This document shows, in pieces, positions 8,292 through 16,491 of a stretch of DNA of 40,503 nucleotides. The notes under the pieces are model-generated. The model did no database searches. It worked only from the letters and a program-made list of their open reading frames with translations, and was not told the origin of the DNA. The stretch's first letter is position 1. Every line of letters begins with the position of its first letter. Both the position numbers and the translations under genes were made by a program. Source of the stretch: Pseudomonadota bacterium (lineage in GTDB: Bacteria; Pseudomonadota; Alphaproteobacteria; Rhizobiales; Xanthobacteraceae); contig JAEYAW010000006.1 of assembly GCA_023404675.1 (NCBI GenBank), positions 1 through 40,503 on the forward strand, given 5' to 3'.

Positions 8292-8305
8292 TGGAAACGT
8301 TTCCA
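8292..8305 (-). promoter_or_regulatory. LacI-type operator, perfect palindrome
   Basis: TGGAAACGTTTCCA is a perfect 14-base palindrome with the central CG typical of LacI/GalR-family operators. It lies 22 bases ahead of the preferred TTG start of the regulator, so the regulator very likely controls its own operon, and with it the importer. A CTGACA just upstream could be the -35 element with the operator in the spacer, but no good -10 is evident. Confidence 0.8.
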
Positions 8306-8337
8306 CAATGTCAGCCTTGCGTGACACGCGTATGAAG

Positions 8338-8363
8338 GCGAACCGCGCGGTGGCGGCCCGCCT
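8338..8363 (-). terminator. Weak terminator-like hairpin after the orphan binding-protein gene
   Basis: Read on the minus strand, GGCGGGCCGC and GCGGTTCGCC form a 10-bp stem with two G-U pairs, 18 bases after the stop of the 8381-9577 gene. There is no T-run, so it may be factor-dependent or only a hairpin. Confidence 0.3.
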
Positions 8364-8380
8364 TTCGATTTGGCCTTGAG

Positions 8381-9577
8381 CTATTTCGGCAGCGGACAGC
8401 CGCTCTTGTCGGCGCTCAGATAGGCGCTTTCTCCGGGAATGGTCGCTAGCAGCTTGTAATAATCCCAGTCGCGCTTGCTCTCTTCCGGCTTCTTGACCTC
8501 GAACAGATAGAGGTCCGACACCATCCGTCCGTTGGTCTGCACTTTGCCGTTCTGGGTGAAGGCGTCGTTGACCGGCAATTCCTTCAGCTTCGCCGCGACA
8601 GCCTCGGTGTCCTTGGTGCCCGCCGCTTTCACCGCCTTCAAATAGGAGAGGGTGGCGGAGTAGGTGCCGGCCTGGATCATGTTCGGCATCCGGCCGGTGC
8701 GCTTGTAGTACCGGTCGGAGAATTCGCGGGTTCTGTCGTTGAGGTCCCAATAGAACGATTCCGTCAGCGTCAGTCCCTGCGCCGACTTCAGGCCGAGGCC
8801 ATGGACCTCCGCCGCCGTCACGAGAAGGGCGGCGAGTTTCTGCCCGCCCGCCACGATACCGAACTCGGATGCCTGCTTGATGGTGTTGATGGTGTCGAGG
8901 CCGGCGTTGGCCAACCCAACGATCTTGGCCTTCGAACCCTGCGCCTGCAGCAGGAAGGAGGAGTAGTCGGAACTGTTGAGCGGATGGCGGACCGCGCCCA
9001 GCACCTTGCCGCCCGATGCCTTCACCACGTCGCCGGTGTCTTTTTCGAGGGCATGCCCGAAGGCATAGTCGGCCGTGATGAAGTACCAGGTATCGCCGCC
9101 GGTTTTCACCAGCGCGCTGCCGGTCCCCTCCGCCAACGCGCGGGTGTCGTAGGCCCAGTGGAAGCCATACGGCTGGCAGGCATCGCCGGTGAGGCGGGAC
9201 GACGCCGCGCCGACCACGATGTCGATCTTCTTGAACTGCTTCGACAGATCGTGAATCGCGAGCGCGACCGACGAGGTCGTCAGTTCCGTGATCATGTCCA
9301 CGCCCTCGGTCTCGTACCAGCGCCGGGCAATGGCGCTCGCGACGTCCGGCTTGTTCTGGTGATCGGCGGTGACCAGTTCGATCTTCCGGCCCAGCGCTTC
9401 GCCGCCGAAATCCTCGATTGCCATTCGCGCGGCTTCGATGGACCATTTGCCGCCGAAATCGGCATAGACGCCGGACTGATCGTTCAGGACGCCGATCTTG
9501 ACGCCCTGGGCGGCGGCGGGCGCGACCGCCGATATCGCGCCCAAGAGCGCGACAGCTGAGAATGCGCACAGCTTCAC
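8381..9577 (-). CDS. Orphan ABC-type branched-chain amino acid / amide binding protein (LivK-like)
   Basis: This 398-residue protein has a signal peptide (cleavage near AAAQ, residue 24) followed by the Peripla_BP_6 opening VKIGVLNDQSGVYADFGG, and later ITADYAFGHALEKD and SSFLLQAQGS. It is the periplasmic binding part of a branched-chain amino acid, amide or urea-type importer. The start is GTG 9577 with GGGAGG five bases upstream. No permease or ATPase of the LivHMGF type is near, so it must work with a transporter elsewhere or act as a sensor. Bradyrhizobiaceae carry many such orphan copies. It points the same way as the lacI operon but has its own leader and no operator. Confidence 0.9.
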   Translation of the reverse strand: MKLCAFSAVALLGAISAVAPAAAQGVKIGVLNDQSGVYADFGGKWSIEAARMAIEDFGGEALGRKIELVTADHQNKPDVASAIARRWYETEGVDMITELTTSSVALAIHDLSKQFKKIDIVVGAASSRLTGDACQPYGFHWAYDTRALAEGTGSALVKTGGDTWYFITADYAFGHALEKDTGDVVKASGGKVLGAVRHPLNSSDYSSFLLQAQGSKAKIVGLANAGLDTINTIKQASEFGIVAGGQKLAALLVTAAEVHGLGLKSAQGLTLTESFYWDLNDRTREFSDRYYKRTGRMPNMIQAGTYSATLSYLKAVKAAGTKDTEAVAAKLKELPVNDAFTQNGKVQTNGRMVSDLYLFEVKKPEESKRDWDYYKLLATIPGESAYLSADKSGCPLPK

Positions 9578-9843
9578 TCGAACCTCCCTATGATTTTATC
9601 GGGCTTTGGGCCCGTGTCTTTCGTCCCGGCTTGCACCGAAAAATACTCTAAGTGAATATGGTCGGGAAAGGCCATGCGCACAAAGGAGGACGGCAGACAC
9701 GGTCGCCGGCGAGGGCAATGGCTCGTCGGGCTCCCACACCACAGGCCGGGCGCTGATATGCAGCCTCTGCAATTGACTCGTACAAGCTCTGTGCGAGAGT
9801 TCAGTGTTTGTTGATGTGCTTTTTGATGATTGCGGAGGTCGTG

Positions 9844-11604
9844 ATGTCGGCCGTAGATTTTTTTCGCCGATCAGGTGTTGTGCTGTTTCTTTTTCTTTGC
9901 GGGTCACCCGCATTGGCTCAGACTTACACACGCTTCCCGGTTCCCACAGCGAACGCGGGCTTGTCCCAGATCGCAGCCGGACCTGACGGCGGGCTTTGGT
10001 TCACGCAAACGCAGGCCAACAAAATTGGCCGCATCACGACATCGGGCCAGATCACCGAATATCCGCTCGCGATCGGGAGCTATCCGCTGGGGATCACGGC
10101 CGGGCCTGATGGCGCGATATGGTTCACGCAGGTCGGAAGCAACAAGATCGGCCGTATCTCACCGCAAGGCGTCATCACCGAAACAGCTGTTCCGACGGCG
10201 AACAGCGGTTTGCGCGATATCGCGATGGGAACCAATGGAACCCTTTGGTTCACCGAGGAATCTGCGGGAAAAGTCGCGCGCCTTCAGGTGAATGGCGTGT
10301 CCGCTGGGGGAGACTTGCTGATAGAGTTTTCTGTGGGAGGCCGGCCATCTGGAATTACAGCCGGACCGGACGGATTGATCTGGTTCATCGACAGCGCTCA
10401 GAACAAAATTCGCCGGATCGGGACGGACGGTACGCAGCTCACTGATTTCAACATCGGGTTCAACGCCTACAATTTCTTCGAGGGCTCCATCACGGTTGGC
10501 CCCGATGGAGCGCTCTGGTTCACCGAGGTTTACTCCGAAGCCATCGGCCGCATCACGACCGGTGGGCAGATGTCGCATTTCAAGATTCCCGCCCCCGCAG
10601 GTAACGCGGTTCCCTACCATATCGCCGTTGGTCCGGACGGAGCCATGTGGTTCGGTCCCTGGCAAATCGGCGGAAAGCCCGGCCGCATCTCGGTCGCGGA
10701 TGGATCGTTCACCCAGTTCGATCCTCCGACAAGCGACAGCACCCTTGATGCTGTCGCTTTGGGGGCCGACGGAGCGCTCTGGTTCCTCGACCGATACAGC
10801 AATGAGATTGTCCGCATGACGGTGCCCGCCTCGTCGGGGCCGCTGTTCGCTGCGACGCTGCCCGCAAGCCGATCGGTGCAGGGGCCGCCGTTGAAGACCC
10901 CGACGGTAACCGCCTTCGCCACCATCGTGAACGCCGGCCCCGTGGCTGCCAACGGCTGCGGCATCGTGCCGGTCACGCCGGTCTACAGCGGGTTTTCCTT
11001 CCAGACGACCAACCCCTCGACGAACGCCGTCACGGGAACACCGAATACCCGGGTGACCATTCCGGCGAATGGTGCACAGAGTTTTGTGGTGGCTTTCACG
11101 CCCGTCAGCGAGATGGCTCCCCGCGACGTCATGTTCGGCTTCGATTGTGCGGGGCTGGACGGCGCGCCGACTGTCGTCGGGCTCAACACGCTGAACCTGT
11201 CGTTCAGCATCGATCCGGTTCCGGACATGATCTCGGTCGGCGTGACCCCGTCCGGCGACGGCTATGCCCGGACCGGCGGGGCGGGAGGGACCGGGGTTTT
11301 CGCCGTCGCGACCGCGAATATCGGGGCGGCGGCCGCGCTGACGGCCCGCGTCCGCCTCCCGGCGGGGGTGCCCGTGGCCGCCACGATCTGTAAAACCAAT
11401 TCGTCGACCGGGGCATGTCTGGCCGCCCCGGCTCCCACAGTCACGGTGAATGTCGGCGCCAACGAAAACGGAACCTGGACGGCCTTTCTGCAGGCCACGG
11501 GATCCATTCCGCCGGATCCCGCCCACGCGCGCGTCTTCGTCGAGTTCGTGGACGCAGGAGGGGTCGTGAGGGGCTCGACCTCGACCGCCGTGACCACCCA
11601 GTGA
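9844..11604 (+). CDS. Secreted virginiamycin B lyase-like beta-propeller protein
   Basis: The 586-residue product begins with a signal peptide (cleavage after ALA, about residue 25) and then has seven copies of a repeat of the form GPDGALWFT...NKIGRI between about residues 30 and 326, giving a seven-bladed propeller of the streptogramin lyase (Vgb) type. The remaining 260 residues look like one or two beta-sandwich domains (VNAGPVAANGCG, TVNVGANENGTW). ATG 9844 is chosen over upstream in-frame starts because GGAGG lies five bases before it. True Vgb enzymes are cytoplasmic and about 300 residues long; the export signal and long C-terminal part make antibiotic lyase activity doubtful, and a cell-envelope binding role is equally possible. 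Confidence 0.85.
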   Translation: MSAVDFFRRSGVVLFLFLCGSPALAQTYTRFPVPTANAGLSQIAAGPDGGLWFTQTQANKIGRITTSGQITEYPLAIGSYPLGITAGPDGAIWFTQVGSNKIGRISPQGVITETAVPTANSGLRDIAMGTNGTLWFTEESAGKVARLQVNGVSAGGDLLIEFSVGGRPSGITAGPDGLIWFIDSAQNKIRRIGTDGTQLTDFNIGFNAYNFFEGSITVGPDGALWFTEVYSEAIGRITTGGQMSHFKIPAPAGNAVPYHIAVGPDGAMWFGPWQIGGKPGRISVADGSFTQFDPPTSDSTLDAVALGADGALWFLDRYSNEIVRMTVPASSGPLFAATLPASRSVQGPPLKTPTVTAFATIVNAGPVAANGCGIVPVTPVYSGFSFQTTNPSTNAVTGTPNTRVTIPANGAQSFVVAFTPVSEMAPRDVMFGFDCAGLDGAPTVVGLNTLNLSFSIDPVPDMISVGVTPSGDGYARTGGAGGTGVFAVATANIGAAAALTARVRLPAGVPVAATICKTNSSTGACLAAPAPTVTVNVGANENGTWTAFLQATGSIPPDPAHARVFVEFVDAGGVVRGSTSTAVTTQ

Positions 11605-11638
11605 TGCGGGGGGCGGATGACGGACGGCGGGGTGGGAC

Positions 11639-11663
11639 CGGCCGAACTTGACGTTTTCGGCCG
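11639..11663 (+). terminator. Hairpin after the propeller gene, possible terminator
   Basis: CGGCCGAA (11639-11646) pairs with TTCGGCCG (11656-11663) across a 9-base loop, 35 bases after the stop codon. There is no T-run downstream, so termination is uncertain. Confidence 0.35.
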
Positions 11664-11860
11664 TCCACAGTAGATAACTGCTACCCGCAGCCGGCCCGAT
11701 CGCCGGATTTCCGGCGCGGCATTATCCCGAAATCAGAGCCCGCTCGGCGGCTCATCCTTGCATCAAGGGGACTTGACCAAGGATTGGGCGCTATGCGGGC
11801 TATGCCGATTCAACAGTCGTGGATCGGTTCATCAGCAGCTTCAAGGCCGGATCGAAACGG

Positions 11861-12055
11861 ATGGCGTTCAGCCCGTTCAAGTTTTTGCAGGAAGTCCGTC
11901 AGGAGACCGCCAAGGTCACCTGGCCGACCCGGCGCGAGACCACGATCACCACCATCATGGTGTTCATCATGGTCGCGGCGTCATCGATCTTCTTTTTCGC
12001 CGCGGACCAGATCATCCGGTTTCTGGTGACCTTCCTTCTCGGCATCAAGGCCTGA
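11861..12055 (+). CDS. secE: Preprotein translocase subunit SecE
   Basis: SecE is the small clamp subunit of the SecYEG channel in the inner membrane. The 64-residue product has the conserved amphipathic segment FLQEVRQETAKVTWPTRRE followed by a single membrane helix (TTIMVFIMVAASSIFFF). The start at ATG 11861 gives the usual alphaproteobacterial length; a GTG at 11819 would add 14 residues without a good ribosome binding site. nusG follows after 15 bases, the standard secE-nusG pair. A 7-bp inverted repeat (ATCCTTG 11754-11760, CAAGGAT 11778-11784) lies upstream. Confidence 0.93.
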   Translation: MAFSPFKFLQEVRQETAKVTWPTRRETTITTIMVFIMVAASSIFFFAADQIIRFLVTFLLGIKA

Positions 12056-12070
12056 GGCGCGGAGCCCATC

Positions 12071-12604
12071 ATGAGCATGCGCTGGTATATCGTTCACGCC
12101 TACTCCAACTTCGAAAAGAAGGTCGCGGAGTCCATCCGCGAGCAGGCCAAGCAACGGAATCTCGAAGAAAAGTTCGAGCAGATCCTCGTTCCGGTCGAGA
12201 AGGTCACGGAAGTGCGCCGCGGTCGTAAGATCGACACCGAGCGCAAGCTGTTCCCCGGCTACGTGCTGGCGAAGATGGACCTTACCGACGAGGTGTTTCA
12301 CCTCATCAAGAACACGCCGAAGGTCACCGGGTTTCTTGGCGCCGAAAACAAGCCGATGCCGATCTCGGAAGCCGAGGCCATGCGCATCATGCACCAGGTG
12401 CAGGAAGGCGTGGAGCGGCCGAAGACCTCGGTGACGTTCGAGGTCGGCGAGAACGTGCGGGTGGCCGATGGTCCGTTTGCCTCGTTCTCTGGTGTGGTCG
12501 AGGAAGTCGACGAGGCCCGTTCGCGCGTCAAGGTCGCCGTGTCGATCTTCGGTCGCGCCACTCCGGTCGAGCTCGAATTCGGCCAGGTCGAGAAGGTGGT
12601 CTGA
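12071..12604 (+). CDS. nusG: Transcription termination/antitermination factor NusG
   Basis: NusG binds RNA polymerase at the clamp, suppresses pausing and couples transcription to Rho or the ribosome. The 177-residue product has the NGN domain opening RWYIVHAYSNFEKKV, the RKLFPGYVLAKM segment and a C-terminal KOW domain (VRVADGPFASFSGVV). Length and order after secE are typical. GGAG seven bases before the ATG serves as ribosome binding site. Confidence 0.98.
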   Translation: MSMRWYIVHAYSNFEKKVAESIREQAKQRNLEEKFEQILVPVEKVTEVRRGRKIDTERKLFPGYVLAKMDLTDEVFHLIKNTPKVTGFLGAENKPMPISEAEAMRIMHQVQEGVERPKTSVTFEVGENVRVADGPFASFSGVVEEVDEARSRVKVAVSIFGRATPVELEFGQVEKVV

Positions 12605-12660
12605 GAGATTGGCCGTCCGGCCGGGGTTCATTCCCGACCGGGATGGTGCAGAGGAACGTG

Positions 12661-12683
12661 CGTGGCCGCCTGGGGCGGCCATG
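12661..12683 (+). other. Hairpin in the nusG-rplK spacer
   Basis: TGGCCGCC (12663-12670) and GGCGGCCA (12674-12681) are exact complements, extendable to 10 bp with one G-U pair, with a three-base loop and no T-run. It lies in the 166-base leader of rplK, where L1 commonly binds to regulate L11-L1 synthesis; whether this hairpin is that site is not shown. Confidence 0.5.
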
Positions 12684-12770
12684 ACGTGCGGAAAGCGATT
12701 TCCGCGACAAGCCGTGGGAGGTGAGGGCGGTTGCCAGCCGTCAGTGCCGCACCACTAACAGGAGACGAGA

Positions 12771-13199
12771 ATGGCAAAGAAAGTGACCGGATACCTGAAG
12801 CTTCAGGTGCCGGCCGGTGCGGCGAATCCCTCGCCCCCGATCGGTCCCGCGCTTGGTCAGCGCGGCCTGAACATCATGGAGTTCTGCAAGGCGTTCAACG
12901 CGCAGACCCAGAAGGAAGAGAAGAACACCCCGATCCCGGTGGTCATCACCATTTATGCGGACCGGTCGTTCACCTTCGAACTCAAGACTCCGCCGATGTC
13001 CTTCTTCCTCAAGCAGGCGGCCAAGATCCAGTCCGGCTCCAAGGCTCCGGGCCGCGACAAGGCCGGCTCGGTGACCAAGGCGCAGGTGCGCGAGATCGCC
13101 GAGAAGAAGATGAAGGATCTCAATTGCGACACCGTCGAGTCGGCCATGCGCATGGTCGAGGGCTCTGCCCGTTCGATGGGTCTGGAAGTGGCGGGGTAA
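12771..13199 (+). CDS. rplK: 50S ribosomal protein L11
   Basis: L11 (142 aa) is part of the GTPase-associated centre of the large subunit and the thiostrepton target. The start KKVTGYLKLQVPAGAANPSP, the proline-rich PSPPIGPALGQRG, and the end DTVESAMRMVEGSARSMGLE are all typical. GGAG seven bases before ATG 12771 supports the start. rplA follows after six bases. Confidence 0.98.
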   Translation: MAKKVTGYLKLQVPAGAANPSPPIGPALGQRGLNIMEFCKAFNAQTQKEEKNTPIPVVITIYADRSFTFELKTPPMSFFLKQAAKIQSGSKAPGRDKAGSVTKAQVREIAEKKMKDLNCDTVESAMRMVEGSARSMGLEVAG

Positions 13200-13205
13200 C
13201 GGGCG

Positions 13206-13901
<696 letters not shown>

Positions 13902-13928
13902 GATTTCAGCACGCGTCAGATCGGAAAG

Positions 13929-13957
13929 ACGGGGTGGCCTTGGCCGCCCCGTTTTTT
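13929..13957 (+). terminator. Rho-independent terminator after rplA
   Basis: ACGGGGTGGCC (13929-13939) and GGCCGCCCCGT (13942-13952) form a long GC-rich stem with one G-U pair, running into T6 at 13952-13957. It separates the rplKA transcript from the inserted sulfur genes. Confidence 0.88.
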
Positions 13958-13998
13958 GTTTTGCGTTCGGCACACGCGTTGGCTGAACGAGGGTCAGC

Positions 13999-15246
13999 TC
14001 AGGGGAGAGGCAGCAGGCCGGCGCGCCGACCGATGCGGAGCGTAACGGCGCTACCGGCGAACACCGCGGCGCCAAAGACCCAGCCGGAGAGCGCCCCCGC
14101 CATGATTCCCGACAGCAGCGTCCCGACGGTGCAGCCGAGCGCTGTCATCGCGCCCCATCCAAGCAGCACGCCGCCGGCAAGACCGCGCACGATGTGACCG
14201 CGTTGCGGCGTCACCGGTTTGAACTGTCGCGCAGCGAGAGCCGCCGCGAACGAGGCGGCGACCAGCGCCACAACAAAAGCGCCATTCGGCGACAGCAACG
14301 TATCGCGGGCGACGGAGACGCAGCCGCGCAGCGTGTCGAGGCCCGGCAGCCGATCCGGAGCAACGCCGGTCTGGCTCGCAGCGCGCTTGGCGAGTCCGGC
14401 GATTTCGGCCGTGACGCCGAGCGGTGCGACCCGGAAATATGCGGCGGTCCCGAGCATTCCGATGATGGCGCCCCCGATCCAGGCCGGCCACCGGGTGACG
14501 AGCCAGCGCGTGGCAGTATCTGCGATCTCAGCGGGCTCCGCCGGGTATGGCTTGCTGGTCTGCTTCAGCAGCACCGCGATCAGTCCCAGAACGGAAAGCG
14601 CGGCGACAAGCGCGCCGGAATAGCCGAGCCATCGCGGCAGCCAGACGGTTGGCGTGTCGGCGATGACCGTAAGATAAAGATCGTTCCACGAGGCGTAGCC
14701 GGCCGCGAAGCCGACCGCCGTGCCGACGAGGGCGAACGGGGCGGTCGGCGATCCTTCGCCGAGCCTGTAAAGATGGGCGCTGACGCACGAGCCGGAAACG
14801 GCCATGCCGGCTCCGAAGACGAGACCCGCGGCCACGAGTGCAATGCTGACAGGCCCGATGAAGGCATCGGGCGGAAGACGTCCGGTCGTCGCGTCAGGCA
14901 GCCATGCCCCGAACACGACAGTGTAGCCGGCGATGCCAACCGCCAGCGCCACGATCAGGCCATACAGGCCACGCGGATCGCGGCGATCATACCAATCGCG
15001 GAACATGCAGAAGAAACAGAAGCGCGATCGTTGCAGCGTCACGCCGAAGATCGCACCGAACACGACCGAAATCGCAAGACGGGTCTCGCCGTGCAGGCCA
15101 AGCGCATAGGCGCCGCCGGCAAGGCCGAGCAGGATCGCAGCCGCGGCGACAAGCGCCGGGCCGCTCGCCAGTGCGGACGCCGTTGCCGGCGTCCGACTGT
15201 GGTCATCCTGAACGGGAGCGTTCGCGCCCGCATTGGCGATGGTCAC
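13999..15246 (-). CDS. YeeE/YedE-type sulfur (thiosulfate) permease
   Basis: This 415-residue protein has many hydrophobic helices and the conserved cysteines of the Sulphur_transp family, whose member TsuA imports thiosulfate: SRFCFFC (Cys77, Cys80), SGSCVS (Cys154) and LGCTVGTLLSG near residue 375. GTG 15246 is chosen because it overlaps the rhodanese stop as GTGA and has GGGGAG just upstream; GTG 15258 is an alternative adding four residues. Coupling to a secreted thiosulfate sulfurtransferase suggests uptake of thiosulfate or of a sulfur form produced by that enzyme. The first 30 residues are hydrophilic and probably cytoplasmic. Confidence 0.88.
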   Translation of the reverse strand: MTIANAGANAPVQDDHSRTPATASALASGPALVAAAAILLGLAGGAYALGLHGETRLAISVVFGAIFGVTLQRSRFCFFCMFRDWYDRRDPRGLYGLIVALAVGIAGYTVVFGAWLPDATTGRLPPDAFIGPVSIALVAAGLVFGAGMAVSGSCVSAHLYRLGEGSPTAPFALVGTAVGFAAGYASWNDLYLTVIADTPTVWLPRWLGYSGALVAALSVLGLIAVLLKQTSKPYPAEPAEIADTATRWLVTRWPAWIGGAIIGMLGTAAYFRVAPLGVTAEIAGLAKRAASQTGVAPDRLPGLDTLRGCVSVARDTLLSPNGAFVVALVAASFAAALAARQFKPVTPQRGHIVRGLAGGVLLGWGAMTALGCTVGTLLSGIMAGALSGWVFGAAVFAGSAVTLRIGRRAGLLPLP

Positions 15247-16199
15247 TTGGCTCCCCACACCGTGCCGGCAGTGTTCACGATGGGCAGTCCGACCGTGTTG
15301 CCGTATTCGGTCCAGGACCCGTCATAGTTCTTCACATCGTAGCCGAGGATTTTGGTGAGCACGAACCAGGTGTGGCTCGACCGCTCGCCGATCCGGCAAT
15401 ACACGATGATCGGCTTGGTGCCATCAATGCCCGCCGCCGCATAGAGCTTCTTCAGATCCTCGGCCGGCTTGATGGTGCCGTCCTCGTTCACTGCGCGGAC
15501 CCACGGCACATTGACGGCATTGGGAACGTGACCTGCACGGACTGTAAGTTCCTGCGAGCCGGGCGGAGCGAAGATCTTGCCGCTGAACTCGTCCGGCGAG
15601 CGGATGTCGACGATGGTGGCGTTGTTGCTCCCGGAAGCGGAACTGACCTCGGCAAGACGCGCGCGAAGCTTTGTATTGGGGGCTGAGACTGTCAACTTGC
15701 CTTCCGGCAACGAAGGGCTGCGCGTGTCCAGCGGACGCTTGTCGGCCTCCCATTTCTTGCGGCCGCCATCGAGCAACTTCACGTTCTTCACGCCGTAGAT
15801 GTCGAATACCCACGCGCCCCAGGCAGCGAACCAGTTGTTGTTGTCGCCGTAGAGGATGACCGTGGTGTCGGGGTCGATGCCGAGTTTGCGGACCAGCGCC
15901 TGAAATTTGTCCTGCTTGGCGATGTCGCGCTGGACGGTGTCGACGAGATCGGTGTGCCAGACGATGTTCTGCGCGCCGGGGATATGTCCGCGCTCGAATA
16001 CGCCGGGCTCCACGCTGACTTCGACGATGCGCAGCTTGGTGTTGCCGAGATTTTTTTCCAGCCAGTCTGTGCTGACAAGCGGGCCCTCGGGTATCGCCGG
16101 GTTGGCGTTGACGTGGCCCGTGAAGGCGACCGTCACGGCGACGGCCGCCGCGGCAATCGCCGCGAAGACTGGTCTGCGAAGTTTGAAGGTGAGTGCCAT
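15243..16199 (-). CDS. Secreted thiosulfate sulfurtransferase (two-domain rhodanese)
   Basis: The 318-residue product has a signal peptide (about residues 1-33, ending VNA) and two rhodanese domains. The active site lies in the second, CRIGERSS with Cys268, of the actinobacterial CysA-like thiosulfate sulfurtransferase type; the first has Asp119 (YGDNNNW) in the equivalent loop and is inactive. It should transfer sulfane sulfur from thiosulfate to cyanide or a thiol acceptor in the periplasm. ATG 16199 is preferred over the far upstream start at 16337 because AAGGAAA lies just upstream and it gives a proper signal peptide. Its stop overlaps the permease start. Confidence 0.92.
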   Translation of the reverse strand: MALTFKLRRPVFAAIAAAAVAVTVAFTGHVNANPAIPEGPLVSTDWLEKNLGNTKLRIVEVSVEPGVFERGHIPGAQNIVWHTDLVDTVQRDIAKQDKFQALVRKLGIDPDTTVILYGDNNNWFAAWGAWVFDIYGVKNVKLLDGGRKKWEADKRPLDTRSPSLPEGKLTVSAPNTKLRARLAEVSSASGSNNATIVDIRSPDEFSGKIFAPPGSQELTVRAGHVPNAVNVPWVRAVNEDGTIKPAEDLKKLYAAAGIDGTKPIIVYCRIGERSSHTWFVLTKILGYDVKNYDGSWTEYGNTVGLPIVNTAGTVWGAK

Positions 16200-16491
16200 G
16201 TGAGTTTCCTTGAAACAAAGCGAAAGGAGCAGGTGTGCGAAAGCGAATCTCGAGCCGCTGCAACGCGCGAGCAGCGTCCTCATGCGCACGAGCAGCGCAG
16301 CACTTGCTGCGGCCGTCAACGCAGCCGCAGGTCGCATGGAAATGGAATTCTTGGTTTCGAGGGCGTGAGCGAATATCCGATCGCATTGCAGCCTTGCCGT
16401 CGAAAGTCATTCTTTGACGCGACAATGGGCCGCATCTTGGATACAGGAATGCTGCTTCGCATCATGGACGCTCGAACATCGCAGGCGCGCA
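16200..16491. other. Divergent intergenic region, rhodanese / dehydrogenase
   Basis: This 292-base region lies between the minus-strand rhodanese and the plus-strand dehydrogenase and must hold both promoters. Open frames extend into it from both genes, but without a ribosome binding site. I see no clear operator or promoter. Confidence 0.4.

Noticed and set aside
9773..9801. Candidate promoter TTGACT before the propeller gene
   Set aside because: The base positions 17 later (AGAGTT) do not match a -10 element, so it is not listed as a promoter.
9596..9931. Minus-strand open frame between the two secreted-protein genes
   Set aside because: It overlaps the signal-peptide region of the propeller gene and shows no recognisable motif or ribosome binding site.
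11774..11800. Candidate secE promoter TTGACC
   Set aside because: No -10 element is found at an acceptable distance.
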